A stretch of DNA of 64,000 bases from Paraglaciecola marina (GCF_004360155.1 NZ_SAIS01000001.1:124001-188000), one strand, 5' to 3'. Positions 41,904 through 53,089 are shown, numbered from the stretch's first letter. The notes: generated by a model from the sequence alone, not told the origin. Numbers and translations are program-made.

Positions 41904-43607
41904 TTGGCTGAAGCTGCGGGTACAGAATTAGCAATGAGTGATATGAGTACAGACTTGTACCCAAGTGACTCAGGTGCGGAACAAAAATCAGGGTTTATGG
42001 ATTCAGTTGGCAATGCCGATATGATGCGCCAAATAACTTTGATTGTGGCATTAGTGATATGTGTAGCTATTGCTGTGTTTATTTTTCTTTGGGCGCAAGA
42101 ACCAGACTATCGTCCATTAGCCAAAATGGAGACCCAAGAGTTAATTGAAACGTTAGATTATTTAGATCAAGCTCAAATCGATTATCGCCTAGAGGGCAAC
42201 GTTATATACGTTAGTAGTGAGCAGTATCAAAGTATAAAAATTGGCATGACTAGACAAGGAATTTCACAAGGAGAGTCAGCTGGCAGCGATATTATTATGC
42301 AAGACATGGGGTTTGGTGTGAGCCAACGTGTTGAAAAAGAGCGTTTAAAACATGCCAGAGAGAAACAAATTGGTAGCACCATTGAAGAAATAAATTCCAT
42401 CGCACGAGCAAAAGTTTTACTCGCTTTACCTAAAGAAAATGTGTTTGCTCGCCGTGAGAAAAAAGCCAGTGCAACAGTCGTGGTGACTAGCAAACGTGGG
42501 GCTATGATCACCTCTGGTGAAGTCAACTCTATAATTGATATTGTTGCATCTTCTGTGCAGGGGTTAGAACCAGAACGGGTGACTGTAAGTAATAGTAATG
42601 GACGCCTGTTAAACTCAGGGTCCCAAGACGCAGACTCGGCACGCTCTCGTAAAGAGTATGAGTTGGAGAAAAAGCGTGAGTCAGAGTATCTAGAAAAAAT
42701 TGATTCAATTCTTATTCCTGTCTTAGGGATAGGTAACTATACAGCGCAAGCTGATGTCACCATGGATTTTACTTCAGTAGAGCATACTCAACGTAGTTAC
42801 AATCCTGATTTGCCTGCCATTAGAAGTGAAATGACAGTTGAAGATAATAGCATTGGAGGGGTTATTGCGGGCATACCTGGCGCGTTAACAAATCAACCTC
42901 CTTTGGACGCGAATATTCCTGAACGAGCTAATGGCAGTTCAACGCAACAAACAACACCAGGCAGAAACCACAGAGAAGAAACCCGTAATTACGAGTTAGA
43001 CACCACAGTTAGCCACACAAAGCAGCAGGTTGGGGTGATACGTCGTTTGAGTGTTTCGGTAGCCTTAGATTACATAACCAATACTGCGGCAGATGGCACC
43101 GAGAGCAGTGCCCCCAGACCACAAGCTGAGCTATTAGATATTCGTCGTTTGTTACAAGGTGGAATCGGCTTTGATGTGACTCGAGGAGACTCTCTAGAAG
43201 TTGTTAGTATTCCATTTAGTCGTGATGCAGACTATGAAGCCATTGACTTACCGTTTTGGGAAGACCCTGTTTTTATCCCTATGCTTAAGTTAGGTGGGGG
43301 CATCTTTATTATTGCCTTACTGATTTTGTTTGTAGTTAGGCCTATGGTCAGTAAACTCATTCACCCAGAAGAGTTAAAGAGTAATGACTTAGACGCTGAT
43401 GAAGGATTAGATTTAGGTGACGAAAGTATTAACCTCTTGGCGGAAGAGTTTGATGAATCTCAGGTAGGCTTTGCTGCAGATGGCACCTTTATGCTACCTG
43501 ATTTACATAAAGATGAAGATGTATTAAAAGCAGTAAGAGCCTTGGTTGCAAATGAGCCAGAGTTATCTTCACAAGTTGTTAAAAACTGGATGATGCTTGA
43601 TGATTAA
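41904..43607 (+). CDS. fliF: MS-ring protein FliF (567 aa)
   Basis: Membrane ring of the basal body. The first membrane segment is ITLIVALVICVAIAVFIFLW (about 45-64), the periplasmic ring-building motifs follow (ARAKVLLALPKENVFARR), and the second membrane segment GGGIFIIALLILFVV is near residue 460, before the C-terminal FliG-binding tail. A TTG at 41904 with AGGAG at seven bases is used. Confidence 0.95.
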   Translation: MAEAAGTELAMSDMSTDLYPSDSGAEQKSGFMDSVGNADMMRQITLIVALVICVAIAVFIFLWAQEPDYRPLAKMETQELIETLDYLDQAQIDYRLEGNVIYVSSEQYQSIKIGMTRQGISQGESAGSDIIMQDMGFGVSQRVEKERLKHAREKQIGSTIEEINSIARAKVLLALPKENVFARREKKASATVVVTSKRGAMITSGEVNSIIDIVASSVQGLEPERVTVSNSNGRLLNSGSQDADSARSRKEYELEKKRESEYLEKIDSILIPVLGIGNYTAQADVTMDFTSVEHTQRSYNPDLPAIRSEMTVEDNSIGGVIAGIPGALTNQPPLDANIPERANGSSTQQTTPGRNHREETRNYELDTTVSHTKQQVGVIRRLSVSVALDYITNTAADGTESSAPRPQAELLDIRRLLQGGIGFDVTRGDSLEVVSIPFSRDADYEAIDLPFWEDPVFIPMLKLGGGIFIIALLILFVVRPMVSKLIHPEELKSNDLDADEGLDLGDESINLLAEEFDESQVGFAADGTFMLPDLHKDEDVLKAVRALVANEPELSSQVVKNWMMLDD

Positions 43608-43644
43608 TCTAGGATTTAACAAAAAGAGTATTGAGGACTAGGTT

Positions 43645-44679
43645 GTGGATGAAGATAATGTAGAAGACACCGGATATGACGTCGGGAAATTAGAGGGTGT
43701 CGATAAAGCTGCCATATTATTACTGAGCCTGTCAGAAGAAGATGCGGCACAAATTCTTAAGCACCTTGAGCCAAAAGAAGTCCAAAAACTAGGGCAGGCT
43801 ATGGCCTCGATTGAGGATATGACCCAACCTAAAATCACGGCCGTGCATAAAAGTTTTATCGAAGAAATCCAAAACTACAGTACCATTGGATTCCAAAGTA
43901 CTGATTTTGTTAAGCGAGCACTAACTTCGGCATTAGGTGAAGATAAGGCCGCTAACTTAATCGACCAAATATTAATGGGATCAGGTGCTAAAGGTCTAGA
44001 TTCGTTGAAATGGATGGACTCGAAGCAAGTTGCCAGTATTATTCGCAACGAGCATCCGCAAATACAAACTATAGTTATGTCTTATTTAGATGCTGAGCAA
44101 TCAGCGGAAATTTTGAGTCAGTTCCCTGAAAAAGTACGGCTAGACCTAATGATGAGGGTGGCTAACCTAGAAGAAGTTCAACCTGCTGCATTACAAGAAT
44201 TGAATGAAATTATGGAGAAACAGTTTGCCGGTCAAGCTGGAACTCAAGCTGCGAAAATGGGTGGGCTTAAATCTGCAGCCGATATTATGAACTATCTAGA
44301 TACCAATATCGAAGGTCAGTTAATGGACGCTATTCGTGAGCAAGATGAAGAAATGAGTCAGCAAATTCAAGATCTTATGTTCGTATTTGATAATCTTGCC
44401 GAAGTCGACGATAGAGCTATTCAAGCCATACTCCGTGAAGTACAACAAGAAGCATTACTTAAAGCCATTAAAGGTGCTGAAGACGAACTTAAAAATAAAA
44501 TCACTAAGAACATGTCCAAACGTGCAGCTGAAATGTTAATCGATGATTTAGAAGCCATGGGCCCAGTACGTATTAGTGAGGTCGAAACTGCACAAAAAGA
44601 AATTCTATCTGTCGCTAGGCGCTTAGCTGATTCTGGTGAAATCATGTTAGGCGGTGGTGGTGGTGATGAATTCTTATAA
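43645..44679 (+). CDS. fliG: Flagellar motor switch protein FliG (344 aa)
   Basis: Torque-generating rotor protein. It has the N-terminal KAAILLLSLSEEDAAQILKHL, the EHPQIQTIVMSYL middle (EHPQ motif), the LREVQQEALLKAIKGAEDEL charged helix and the C-terminal IDDLEAMGPVRISEVETAQK. Length normal. GTG start. It follows fliF directly in the switch operon. Confidence 0.96.
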   Translation: MDEDNVEDTGYDVGKLEGVDKAAILLLSLSEEDAAQILKHLEPKEVQKLGQAMASIEDMTQPKITAVHKSFIEEIQNYSTIGFQSTDFVKRALTSALGEDKAANLIDQILMGSGAKGLDSLKWMDSKQVASIIRNEHPQIQTIVMSYLDAEQSAEILSQFPEKVRLDLMMRVANLEEVQPAALQELNEIMEKQFAGQAGTQAAKMGGLKSAADIMNYLDTNIEGQLMDAIREQDEEMSQQIQDLMFVFDNLAEVDDRAIQAILREVQQEALLKAIKGAEDELKNKITKNMSKRAAEMLIDDLEAMGPVRISEVETAQKEILSVARRLADSGEIMLGGGGGDEFL

Positions 44680-44708
44680 GTATCTGACGAGTTTGAAAAG
44701 GTAGTTTT

Positions 44709-45494
44709 ATGACTGATGAAGAGTTGGAAGAAGAGTTTAAAACATGGGATCTACCCTATGTAGAACAGAAAACTTCAAAGGTTGATTTAGATAAAACTAA
44801 CGCCTTAAACCGAAAGTCTAATTGGAAATACGAACCTCCAGAGCCAGAAATTGAAATTCTACCTCCCACAGCTGAAGAGATTGAAGCGATTAGAGCTGCA
44901 GCTCACGCTGAAGGGTTTGCTGAAGGGCAGAAAAAAGGTGAAGACGAGGGCTTTCAACAAGGTTTGGAAAACGGTCAAAAAGAAGGTTATGCAAAAGGGT
45001 TAGAGCAAGGAACTCAAGAAGGCTTAGCTAGCGGTGAAGAGCAAACTCAGCAGAATCTTGCATTATGGGAGAGCTTAATTGAAAGTCTTCAAAACCCTGT
45101 TACTAAAGTAGAAAAACAACTCGAACAAGAGCTAGTCCTGTTAGCAGTGAGTTTAGCTAGAGGGGTAATACGTAGTGAAGTGAAGACTAATCATGACCTT
45201 ATATTTCAAGCCTTAAGTGAAGGCCTAAAAGTATTACCTATTCAAGAGAAACATTATCAGATTCGTTTGCACCCAGATGATATTGAGCGGGTAAATAACC
45301 ACTTTTCAGAAGAAGAAATCACTAAACATCGATGGGATTTGGTTGCCGCTCCTGAATTATCTGCTGGTGGGTGTGAAATTGTAACGGATGCTAATGCGGT
45401 CGATATATCGGTTGAACGACGAGTGCGAGATGTTATAGATAAGTTTTTACTTGAGCAGGGCTTAAGTCACTTGGCTAATGCTAGTGACGAGTAA
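44709..45494 (+). CDS. fliH: Flagellar export ATPase regulator FliH (261 aa)
   Basis: Binds FliI and connects it to the export gate and C ring. It has the characteristic glycine-containing repeats [20 protein letters not shown] (residues 78-110) and the C-terminal conserved [20 protein letters not shown] and [17 protein letters not shown]. Its end overlaps fliI. Confidence 0.93.
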   Translation: MTDEELEEEFKTWDLPYVEQKTSKVDLDKTNALNRKSNWKYEPPEPEIEILPPTAEEIEAIRAAAHAEGFAEGQKKGEDEGFQQGLENGQKEGYAKGLEQGTQEGLASGEEQTQQNLALWESLIESLQNPVTKVEKQLEQELVLLAVSLARGVIRSEVKTNHDLIFQALSEGLKVLPIQEKHYQIRLHPDDIERVNNHFSEEEITKHRWDLVAAPELSAGGCEIVTDANAVDISVERRVRDVIDKFLLEQGLSHLANASDE

Positions 45495-46824
45495 AGCCTC
45501 TATGTTAGAGCGTATCAAAAAGTTAAAACACCAAATTCCCCATGCGCCTATAGTTGCCAGTGGCAAGTTGGTAAGAGGTATTGGGCTAACTCTTGAGGCC
45601 GTGGGGTGTCAAATGCCTGTCGGCAGTCAATGTTTAATTCAAACCATAGAAGGCGAAATAGAAGCTGAAGTGGTTGGCTTTGCGGAAAATATCACTTATC
45701 TAATGCCCACTGAAGCTGTGAAAGGCATAGTTCCTGGTTCTAGAGTCTTGCCTCTCAATAGAGAGCAAGGTTTAGCTGTGGGAATGGAGTTATTAGGCCG
45801 AGTGGTGGATGGTAACGGCCAACCACTTGATGGACTTGGGCCAATTAATGCTGAAACACGAGTCCCCTTAACTAAACCACCAATGAATCCATTATTACGA
45901 AAACCCATCACACAACCATTGGATGTTGGGGTGAGAGCCATTAATTCTGTTATTACAGTTGGCTCTGGGCAACGTATGGGCTTGTTTGCTGGCAGTGGTG
46001 TAGGTAAAAGTGTATTGATGGGCATGATGACCCGAGGAACCACAGCTGATGTTGTTGTGGTTGGCCTAGTTGGGGAAAGGGGCCGAGAAGTAAAAGAATT
46101 TATTCAAGATATATTGGGTGAAGAAGAACGAAAAAAATCTGTAGTCGTGGCGGCTCCTGCGGATACATCACCATTAATGAGACTCAAAGGATGTGAAACT
46201 GCTATTACTATTGCCGAATATTTTCGGGACAAAGGCCTAAATGTTTTATTGTTAATTGATTCATTGACCCGTTACGCCATGGCACAAAGAGAAATCGCCT
46301 TAGCTGTGGGTGAGCCGCCAGCCACCAAAGGATATCCACCTTCTGTGTTTGCCAAGTTACCTGCATTAGTGGAAAGAGCGGGCAATGGCTCAGAAACACA
46401 AGGCTCTATTACTGCGTTTTATACAGTACTAACTGAAGGAGATGATTTACAAGACCCCATAGCGGACGCAGCGCGGGCTATTTTAGATGGGCATATAGTG
46501 TTGTCGCGAGACTTAGCTGACTCAGGACACTATCCCGCCATTGATATAGAAGCTTCAATTAGCCGGGTTATGCCTATGGTTGTGTCCGAGGATCATGTAT
46601 TAAGAGCAAGGCGTATCCGTCAAGTTTATGCCACTTATCAAAGAAACCGAGATTTAATCAGTATAGGCGCTTATTCAAAGGGAACAGATCCTCGAATTGA
46701 CTTATCCATAAATGCTGAGCCTGCAATTAATGCCTTTTTACAGCAAGGTATGTCGCAAGTTCTAGATTTTGAACACAGTACAGCCGATATGACTACATTG
46801 AGTAGTGGCTTGGGAACAGGATGA
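45478..46824 (+). CDS. fliI: Flagellum-specific ATPase FliI (448 aa)
   Basis: Export ATPase. Walker A is [17 protein letters not shown], then [13 protein letters not shown], Walker [21 protein letters not shown] and [20 protein letters not shown]. The ATG at 45478 overlaps fliH; an ATG at 45502, seven bases after the fliH stop, is an alternative start. The full domain set of the family is present. Confidence 0.95.
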   Translation: MLVTSKASMLERIKKLKHQIPHAPIVASGKLVRGIGLTLEAVGCQMPVGSQCLIQTIEGEIEAEVVGFAENITYLMPTEAVKGIVPGSRVLPLNREQGLAVGMELLGRVVDGNGQPLDGLGPINAETRVPLTKPPMNPLLRKPITQPLDVGVRAINSVITVGSGQRMGLFAGSGVGKSVLMGMMTRGTTADVVVVGLVGERGREVKEFIQDILGEEERKKSVVVAAPADTSPLMRLKGCETAITIAEYFRDKGLNVLLLIDSLTRYAMAQREIALAVGEPPATKGYPPSVFAKLPALVERAGNGSETQGSITAFYTVLTEGDDLQDPIADAARAILDGHIVLSRDLADSGHYPAIDIEASISRVMPMVVSEDHVLRARRIRQVYATYQRNRDLISIGAYSKGTDPRIDLSINAEPAINAFLQQGMSQVLDFEHSTADMTTLSSGLGTG

Positions 46825-46858
46825 GTAGTATTAGATTGATAAATGAGACTTTACTTTA

Positions 46859-47293
46859 ATGGCTAACTCTCAACTAGATATCGTGGCTGAATGGGAGCGA
46901 CAAAAAGAGCAAAAGATGGTTGAAGATTTTCGCCAGGCGCAGCAGTTTGCCCAGAATAATAAGCAAAAATTATCAGGTTTAGAAAATTATCGCTTAGATT
47001 ATTTAAGACAAGTTCAACAAAAGGCTAAACAAGGTATAGGTAGTTTAACTTTTGGGCAGCATCACCAGTTTATAGGTAAGTTAGACAAGGCATGTGAAAT
47101 GCAAGTTCAAGCTTTAAATAAAGCCCTTGTTGTAGCTGATCAAAGACGTGCTCAATGGTTACAACAACAACGCAAACGTAAAGCTGTTGAAATGCTCTTA
47201 GAAAAGCAACAAATAGCAAAGCAAAAACGAGAAGACCGACAAGAGCAAATAATGCTTGATGAAATGTCTCTACAAAAATACCTCCGCAAGTAA
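46859..47293 (+). CDS. fliJ: Flagellar export chaperone FliJ (144 aa)
   Basis: Highly charged coiled-coil protein (QLDIVAEWERQKEQKMVEDF to KQKREDRQEQIMLDEMSLQ) of the expected length and position after fliI. FliJ couples the ATPase to the export gate; its sequence is poorly conserved, so the assignment rests mainly on gene order and coiled-coil composition. Confidence 0.87.
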   Translation: MANSQLDIVAEWERQKEQKMVEDFRQAQQFAQNNKQKLSGLENYRLDYLRQVQQKAKQGIGSLTFGQHHQFIGKLDKACEMQVQALNKALVVADQRRAQWLQQQRKRKAVEMLLEKQQIAKQKREDRQEQIMLDEMSLQKYLRK

Positions 47294-47312
47294 TTAGCAC
47301 AATTTTATAAAT

Positions 47313-47328
47313 TGGAATACTCCTTGCT
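47313..47328 (+). promoter_or_regulatory. Sigma-54 promoter candidate before fliK
   Basis: TGGAATACTCCTTGCT keeps GG (47314-47315) and GC (47326-47327) ten bases apart and the -12 TTGCT, but the -24 region lacks CAC. It would make fliK the head of a second operon, after a 180-base gap. Confidence 0.55.
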
Positions 47329-47473
47329 CTATCTAGTTTGAGCACTAATTTATTTTTACCCATAAGACATTTAAGAGTTACAGGGCTTAGTTCGATAATT
47401 GCTGTAACGTGCTGAAAAATATAAGTTAAATGACTATGGGGTGACCCAGTACTATGAGGTTAAGGACGTTACA

Positions 47474-49654
47474 ATGATGCAACAAGTTGCCACAGCTAAA
47501 TCAGAACTTGCCGCTTTTGCCATAGGCGCTGAAACAAGCGGCCAGCAAGAGTCAGCGATGAAAGAACAGTTTGGTTTATTACTAAAAGATCAACAAAATA
47601 GCCTAAGTAAGCATGAGAAGTCTGTTAGCTCTATTAAAGACGCGGCAACAAAAAGTTCAACTTCAAGTAAAGAAAAGCCCACTGAAATTAGCCCCTCAAA
47701 ACCCAATAAAGAGCAATCAAGTAGTAACGCTCAAATAGAAGATTCGGCAGCGAGCTTAGCCAAAGAAAAGTACGAATCTGATAAGCCTACAAAGCCGCAA
47801 CCGAAAATTGAGAGCCATGATGATATTAAGGTTAAATCATCAGATAAAGGCGAACATGATGTTATCCCTAGAGATGCAAATATTGATGTTTCTAAATCGA
47901 TTAGTAGCTCTGACATTATCTTGGAAAGTGACTTAGATACCGAGTTAGAAAATATAGACCTGCAACAGTGGGTTAACTTAGTAGATAACCTGCAAGGTTT
48001 GAATCAAGGTCAGGCTGAGTTAAAGGTGGACACAAAAGAGTTAACAACTAAGTTATCAGGAGAGCAGCAAGCATTATCTGACCTTCTAACGAATACTTCT
48101 GCCCATGGCTCAGATATCAGTTTGGCTGAGGTAGAAACTAACTTAGAGACACTAGACCTTTCCAACTTAGAGTCTGACGATACGAGCCAGGTGAAAAGTA
48201 GTCAGCTTTTAGCAGAGAAAATAATGGGGCAATTAGAAAAAGCGCCTAATAAAGACGAGTTTAATAAAATAGTAACTAAAATTCTTGATTCTTTAGGTGA
48301 TGAAGTTCCAACAGATGATTCATTAGTTAATGCAGATAACCTAAAAGCAAGCCTAGACATATTACCCGCTGAAAGTCTCGATGCTCTGGAACTCCCAGAT
48401 TTAACCAAGGATGTGAATAAGTCTCTTTTAATTGAGTTGTTGCAAGATAATGGGGAACTTAACCTCGATGAGCCATCAATCATGGCTGAAACAGATAACG
48501 CAGAACTGCTAGTTTCGGGATCTGAACAAGCAATTGTTGCCGACTTAACCGGCAATATAATAGCTGAGGAAGAAATTGAGTCTTCTGAAATAGGCGAAAT
48601 AGTGACGGCTACTGGTCTTGATAACGAGCTGGCTGAATCAGCTACTGATACTGCACCTGAAGTGGTGAGCATAGTAAATAGCATAATTTCACCAAATGAA
48701 AATAAACACTCTGAAGTGAAAGCTTTACTTGATTTACCTGATACTAAATTAAATAAAGTCCTAGAGAATATTAGCAGTCGTGTAATTGAGCAAGAAAAGG
48801 TAAGTGATGCCACGTTATCGGAACAAAACCAGTTAGCAGCACAACGCTCAGTATCGACTTTGATTGCGGATCTTGCCCCAGCAAGTGAACTAGCCTCTAA
48901 GGAGTTTGTTGCTGCATTAAAAACTGGGTTACAAGAATTTAAAAGCCAACTCGCACAGGGACGGGAGCCTGGCATAGATTTAAAGGCATTAATTGCTGAA
49001 GCTGCTACTAAAGTATCTGACCAGAGTGTGGTGAACAAAACTGCATTGAGCTCTGATATGACAGTTAACAGCGTGTCCCAAGTAATAGATTTTGCTAGCA
49101 CCCTTAGTCAAGCTTTAGAGCATAATCAAAACCAATCTTATAATAATCATGCTAGAGACGTTGCACAAATTCAAGGTGAGCAAAGCAAACAAGTGCAGCT
49201 AAATCAGCTAGAAACTAAGTATGATAAAGCGATTAATATTACTAAACCTGAAGGCCATCAACAATTAGCTGAAAAGGTTCGCTGGATGGTCAATACCAAG
49301 AATTTAGTAGCAGATATTCGTCTCGATCCAGCAGAGCTAGGCTCAGTACATGTTAAAGTCGCAATGTCTGGAGATTCTGCAACCGTCAATTTCGTGGTGC
49401 AGTCTCACCATGCACGGGACGCCATGGATTCAGCAACGCCGAGATTACGAGAAATGTTGGCTGATAAAGGTATAGAATTAGGGCAATCATCAGTACGCCA
49501 AGAAAGCAATGGTCAACAACAAGAACAAGGTGAGCTCGCCGGGAATGGTGGCGGATCTGAGCAAGGTATAGAAGAGCTTGAAGTGCCTGAGACTATGTTA
49601 TCTCAACAAAATGTTGTGAATGGGGCTTTAGGTGGAATAGATTATTTTGTGTAA
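47474..49654 (+). CDS. fliK: Flagellar hook-length control protein FliK (726 aa)
   Basis: Measures hook length and triggers the export switch. The long acidic, Ser/Asp-rich N-terminal ruler is disordered and poorly conserved; the C-terminal domain is clear: KVRWMVNTKNLVADIRLDPA, LGSVHVKVAMSGDSATVNF and SHHARDAMDSATPRLREML. The ATG at 47474 is used, preceded by AAGGA, rather than an upstream GTG at 47441. Confidence 0.92.
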   Translation: MMQQVATAKSELAAFAIGAETSGQQESAMKEQFGLLLKDQQNSLSKHEKSVSSIKDAATKSSTSSKEKPTEISPSKPNKEQSSSNAQIEDSAASLAKEKYESDKPTKPQPKIESHDDIKVKSSDKGEHDVIPRDANIDVSKSISSSDIILESDLDTELENIDLQQWVNLVDNLQGLNQGQAELKVDTKELTTKLSGEQQALSDLLTNTSAHGSDISLAEVETNLETLDLSNLESDDTSQVKSSQLLAEKIMGQLEKAPNKDEFNKIVTKILDSLGDEVPTDDSLVNADNLKASLDILPAESLDALELPDLTKDVNKSLLIELLQDNGELNLDEPSIMAETDNAELLVSGSEQAIVADLTGNIIAEEEIESSEIGEIVTATGLDNELAESATDTAPEVVSIVNSIISPNENKHSEVKALLDLPDTKLNKVLENISSRVIEQEKVSDATLSEQNQLAAQRSVSTLIADLAPASELASKEFVAALKTGLQEFKSQLAQGREPGIDLKALIAEAATKVSDQSVVNKTALSSDMTVNSVSQVIDFASTLSQALEHNQNQSYNNHARDVAQIQGEQSKQVQLNQLETKYDKAINITKPEGHQQLAEKVRWMVNTKNLVADIRLDPAELGSVHVKVAMSGDSATVNFVVQSHHARDAMDSATPRLREMLADKGIELGQSSVRQESNGQQQEQGELAGNGGGSEQGIEELEVPETMLSQQNVVNGALGGIDYFV

Positions 49655-49739
49655 TCGGATACTAAAAGTGTAAAGCACGTTGCCAAATTTTATTTGAACA
49701 TGATAATAGGCAGAATGTTGTTTAATTTGAGAGAGCAGA

Positions 49740-50279
49740 ATGGCTGAAGAAGAGTTACAGATGGAAGAGGGGGGCAAAAAAAGCAAGCTGATGATCATTA
49801 TCATTGCTGTGGTTGTCCTGATAATTGGTGGTGGCGCCGCTTATTATTTTTTAATGGGCTCTGAAGAGCCTGCGCCTGTAGTTGAAGATGGAGCAGCGGT
49901 AGCAGGCTCTGAAGGTACTGATAACGCAGCGTCTGCCAATACATCATTGGTTAAAACGGGTACGGCTTTATATGTAGCAATGCCAAGGCCGTTTACCTTT
50001 AATGCCCCTGGTGCAACTCGGGATAGATATGTAGAAATTAAGGTGCAATTGATGATGCGTGGCTCTGATAACGAAGAGCAAGTAAAAATGCACATTCCCT
50101 TAATTGAAGGCACATTATTAACATCTTTCAGTACTGCTAATGCAGATGATTTAGCTACAGAGGCCGGTAAAACTGCTATTCGAGCTAATGCTTTAAAAGA
50201 AGTACAAAGAATTATGGCTGATTTAACTGGTAATCAAATTGTGGAAGAAGTTTTGTTTACTGGGTTCGTAATGCAGTAA
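49740..50279 (+). CDS. fliL: Flagellar basal body protein FliL (179 aa)
   Basis: Inner-membrane protein around the stator. A single membrane segment (KLMIIIIAVVVLIIGGGAAY, about residues 16-35) is followed by an acidic linker and the periplasmic FliL domain (FTFNAPGATRDRYVEIKVQL, KEVQRIMADLTGNQIVEEVL). Position before fliM is standard. Confidence 0.94.
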   Translation: MAEEELQMEEGGKKSKLMIIIIAVVVLIIGGGAAYYFLMGSEEPAPVVEDGAAVAGSEGTDNAASANTSLVKTGTALYVAMPRPFTFNAPGATRDRYVEIKVQLMMRGSDNEEQVKMHIPLIEGTLLTSFSTANADDLATEAGKTAIRANALKEVQRIMADLTGNQIVEEVLFTGFVMQ

Positions 50280-50307
50280 ATGGCATTGATTAAATGAGAG
50301 AGTAAGA

Positions 50308-51366
50308 TTGAGCGATTTATTATCCCAAGACGAGATTGACGCGCTACTTCATGGAGTAGATGACGTTGAAGAAGAGGACGTTTCCGAAAGCGTATCCGAA
50401 GGGTCTGCGATGGAATATGACTTTTCCTCGCAAGATCGTATCGTCCGAGGCCGTATGCCAACACTAGAGATCGTCAATGAACGGTTTGCTAGACACATGC
50501 GGGTGAGTCTTTTTAACATGATGCGCCGTTCAGCTGAAGTATCGATTAATGGTATTCAGATGACTAAGTTTGGAGAATATATCCATACTTTATTTGTGCC
50601 GACAAGTTTAAACATGGTTAGGTTTCGCCCATTAAAAGGGACTGGCTTGATCACTATGGAAGCTAGGCTAGTGTTTATTTTGGTTGATAACTTTTTTGGA
50701 GGTGATGGTCGTTATCATGCCAAGATAGAAGGTCGGGAGTTTACGCCTACCGAACGGCGAATCATTCAAATGTTGCTTAAGTTAATATTTGAAGATTATA
50801 AAGAAGCATGGGCACCAGTAATGGATGTATCCTTTGAATATCTTGATTCCGAAGTTAACCCCGCTATGGCCAATATCGTTAGCCCAACAGAGGTAGTAGT
50901 AATAAGTTCTTTCCATATTGAACTTGATGGTGGTGGAGGCGATTTTCATGTGTCATTGCCATATTCAATGTTAGAGCCCATTCGAGAGTTATTAGACGCT
51001 GGTGTACAAAGTGACAAAGAAGATACAGATTTAAGGTGGAGTAAAGCGTTACGTGATGAAATCATGGATGTAAAAGTTGAACTGTCAACGCACATGATGG
51101 ATATCGATATGACGTTGGAAGAGGTAATGGATTTTGAAGCGGGTCTTATTATCCCCATCGAAATGCCAGAGCATATTACCGTTATGATTGAAAAATTACC
51201 GACATTTAGGGCAAAAATGGGTCAATCAAGAGAAAGTCTTGCCCTTAAAATAATAGAAAAAATTCCGCGACCGACTTCAGTTAAGTCTGAGTTGCAATTG
51301 TTAACTAAAGGTGGACGTCGCATCGATAACGACGCCGAACTGCAAACCCTCGAAGATGATTGGTAA
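50308..51366 (+). CDS. fliM: Flagellar motor switch protein FliM (352 aa)
   Basis: Binds phospho-CheY through its N-terminal peptide LLSQDEIDALLHGV (residues 4-17) and carries the CheC-like middle and C-terminal SpoA domain (VKVELSTHMMDIDMTLEEVM, IEMPEHITVMIEKLPTFRAK). TTG start, as commonly in fliM. It is followed by fliN. Confidence 0.96.
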   Translation: MSDLLSQDEIDALLHGVDDVEEEDVSESVSEGSAMEYDFSSQDRIVRGRMPTLEIVNERFARHMRVSLFNMMRRSAEVSINGIQMTKFGEYIHTLFVPTSLNMVRFRPLKGTGLITMEARLVFILVDNFFGGDGRYHAKIEGREFTPTERRIIQMLLKLIFEDYKEAWAPVMDVSFEYLDSEVNPAMANIVSPTEVVVISSFHIELDGGGGDFHVSLPYSMLEPIRELLDAGVQSDKEDTDLRWSKALRDEIMDVKVELSTHMMDIDMTLEEVMDFEAGLIIPIEMPEHITVMIEKLPTFRAKMGQSRESLALKIIEKIPRPTSVKSELQLLTKGGRRIDNDAELQTLEDDW

Positions 51367-51399
51367 GTCTGTGTCATCGAATCGAGTATGGAGTAGAAA

Positions 51400-51819
51400 A
51401 TGAGTGAAGAAGATGGTTTAGATGATTGGGCTGCGGCTATGGCTGAGCAAGCAGATGAAGAGGCAAAAGATGAAGAAGCTAAAGACGATTTTGGTTTAGC
51501 CGCTGAAGTCGCAGAGCTTGACGAGTTTGATGAAGATAGAGAAATTACGCCTAAGGAAAAACGTAAGCTCGACACCATATTGGATATACCTGTCACTATT
51601 TCTATGGAAGTAGGCAGGAGTAATATAAGTATTCGTAATTTGTTACAGCTAAACCAAGGATCTGTTGTTGAATTAGACCGCGTAGCAGGTGAGCCATTAG
51701 ATGTTTTAGTTAATGGCACGTTGATTGCTCATGGAGAAGTAGTAGTGGTCAACGACAAATTTGGTATTCGCTTAACAGATGTTATTAGTCAATTGGAAAG
51801 AATCAAAAAGCTTAGGTAA
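51400..51819 (+). CDS. fliN: Flagellar motor switch protein FliN (139 aa)
   Basis: C-ring component with the SpoA domain LDIPVTISMEVGRSNISIRN and VNGTLIAHGEVVVVNDKFGI. The N-terminal 60 residues are acidic and alanine-rich, typical of FliN of polar flagellates. Confidence 0.96.
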   Translation: MSEEDGLDDWAAAMAEQADEEAKDEEAKDDFGLAAEVAELDEFDEDREITPKEKRKLDTILDIPVTISMEVGRSNISIRNLLQLNQGSVVELDRVAGEPLDVLVNGTLIAHGEVVVVNDKFGIRLTDVISQLERIKKLR

Positions 51820-51850
51820 AAAAAACACATGTAAAACATGGGCTTGGCGT

Positions 51851-52300
51851 ATGCTTGGCCCATTTTTATTGTTCTCTAATCGAGCGTTTTCAGCAGCGCA
51901 AGACCTCACAAATCCCTCATCTATACTGTCAATTTTCCTCTCTTTATTGCTTGTTGTAGGCGTGGTTTTTGTGATTGCCTTTCTAATGCGACGGTTTAAC
52001 GTCACTCAGTCTGGTTCATCAAACTTAAAAGTAGTTGCTTCAATGATGGCCGGCACAAGAGAAAGAGTGATGGTGATCGAAGTGGGCAATGAACAACATT
52101 TAGTAGGGGTAACCGCCCACAACATTAATCATCTAGCTAAACTTAGTCAGCCTTTACCTGATGATTCAGCAACGGGTAACGATAAGTTTAAGGGTAAGTT
52201 AGCCTTGTTCATGGCTGGAAAGCTCAGTCCTGCGATAGCTGATAGCCAACAAGCCAAAACTACTGAGCCAAACACACCTAAGCAAGGAGACATGCCATGA
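51851..52300 (+). CDS. fliO: Flagellar export protein FliO (149 aa)
   Basis: Helps assemble the FliP/FliR export gate. A cleavable-type or anchoring hydrophobic start ([16 protein letters not shown]), one strong membrane segment ([20 protein letters not shown]) and a cytoplasmic domain with [20 protein letters not shown]. The ATG at 51851 is chosen; an ATG at 51779 would overlap fliN by 41 bases. The ribosome site is weak for either. Confidence 0.88.
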   Translation: MLGPFLLFSNRAFSAAQDLTNPSSILSIFLSLLLVVGVVFVIAFLMRRFNVTQSGSSNLKVVASMMAGTRERVMVIEVGNEQHLVGVTAHNINHLAKLSQPLPDDSATGNDKFKGKLALFMAGKLSPAIADSQQAKTTEPNTPKQGDMP

Positions 52301-53052
52301 ATAAAAATGGGCTAAGGATTTTGCTGGTTTTGGCGTTGGGTGCCTTTAGTTTTTCTGTCTATAGTGCTCCAGGTATTCCGGCGTTAACGCTTACTGATAA
52401 TCCTGATGGGACTCAAGATTACACCATGACCTTGCAAGTTGTGGCAATCATGACAGCTCTCAGTTTATTGCCAGCCTTTGTGATGATGATGACGTCTTTC
52501 ACGCGAATTATTATCGTCTTGTCTATTTTACGGCAAGCTATAGGTTTGCAGCAGTCTCCTTCAAATCAGATATTAATTGGCGTTAGCTTATTCTTGTCTA
52601 TGTTCATCATGGCTCCAGTTTTTGAGAAAATAAATGAAACAGCTCTTCAGCCATACCTAAATGAAGAGATTACGTCTATCCAAGCTTATGAAATCGGTAA
52701 ACAGCCATTAAGGGCTTTTATGTTGGCACAGACTCGGGTTAAAGATTTAGAAACGTTTGTGCAAATAGGCGGTATGGATGGTCAGTTTCAAGATCCCGCA
52801 GATGTCCCTATGAATGTACTAATCCCCGCTTTTGTGACCAGTGAGCTAAAAACCGCCTTTCAAATTGGCTTTATGTTGTTTATACCCTTCTTGATTTTGG
52901 ATTTGGTGGTGGCGTCTATTTTAATGGCCATGGGTATGATGATGTTGTCTCCTATGATTGTATCTCTGCCATTTAAGCTAATGTTATTTGTGCTAGTAGA
53001 TGGTTGGAATCTTATATTTGGAACTCTAGCTAATAGCTTTGGAATGGGGTGA
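52297..53052 (+). CDS. fliP: Flagellar export gate protein FliP (251 aa)
   Basis: Polytopic gate component with a signal-like N-terminus ([19 protein letters not shown]) and the family signature [20 protein letters not shown] and [20 protein letters not shown]. Overlaps fliO by four bases. Confidence 0.96.
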   Translation: MNKNGLRILLVLALGAFSFSVYSAPGIPALTLTDNPDGTQDYTMTLQVVAIMTALSLLPAFVMMMTSFTRIIIVLSILRQAIGLQQSPSNQILIGVSLFLSMFIMAPVFEKINETALQPYLNEEITSIQAYEIGKQPLRAFMLAQTRVKDLETFVQIGGMDGQFQDPADVPMNVLIPAFVTSELKTAFQIGFMLFIPFLILDLVVASILMAMGMMMLSPMIVSLPFKLMLFVLVDGWNLIFGTLANSFGMG

Positions 53053-53089
53053 CCAATGTCAATCCTTGTAAGCATAATGGAGTATTTTG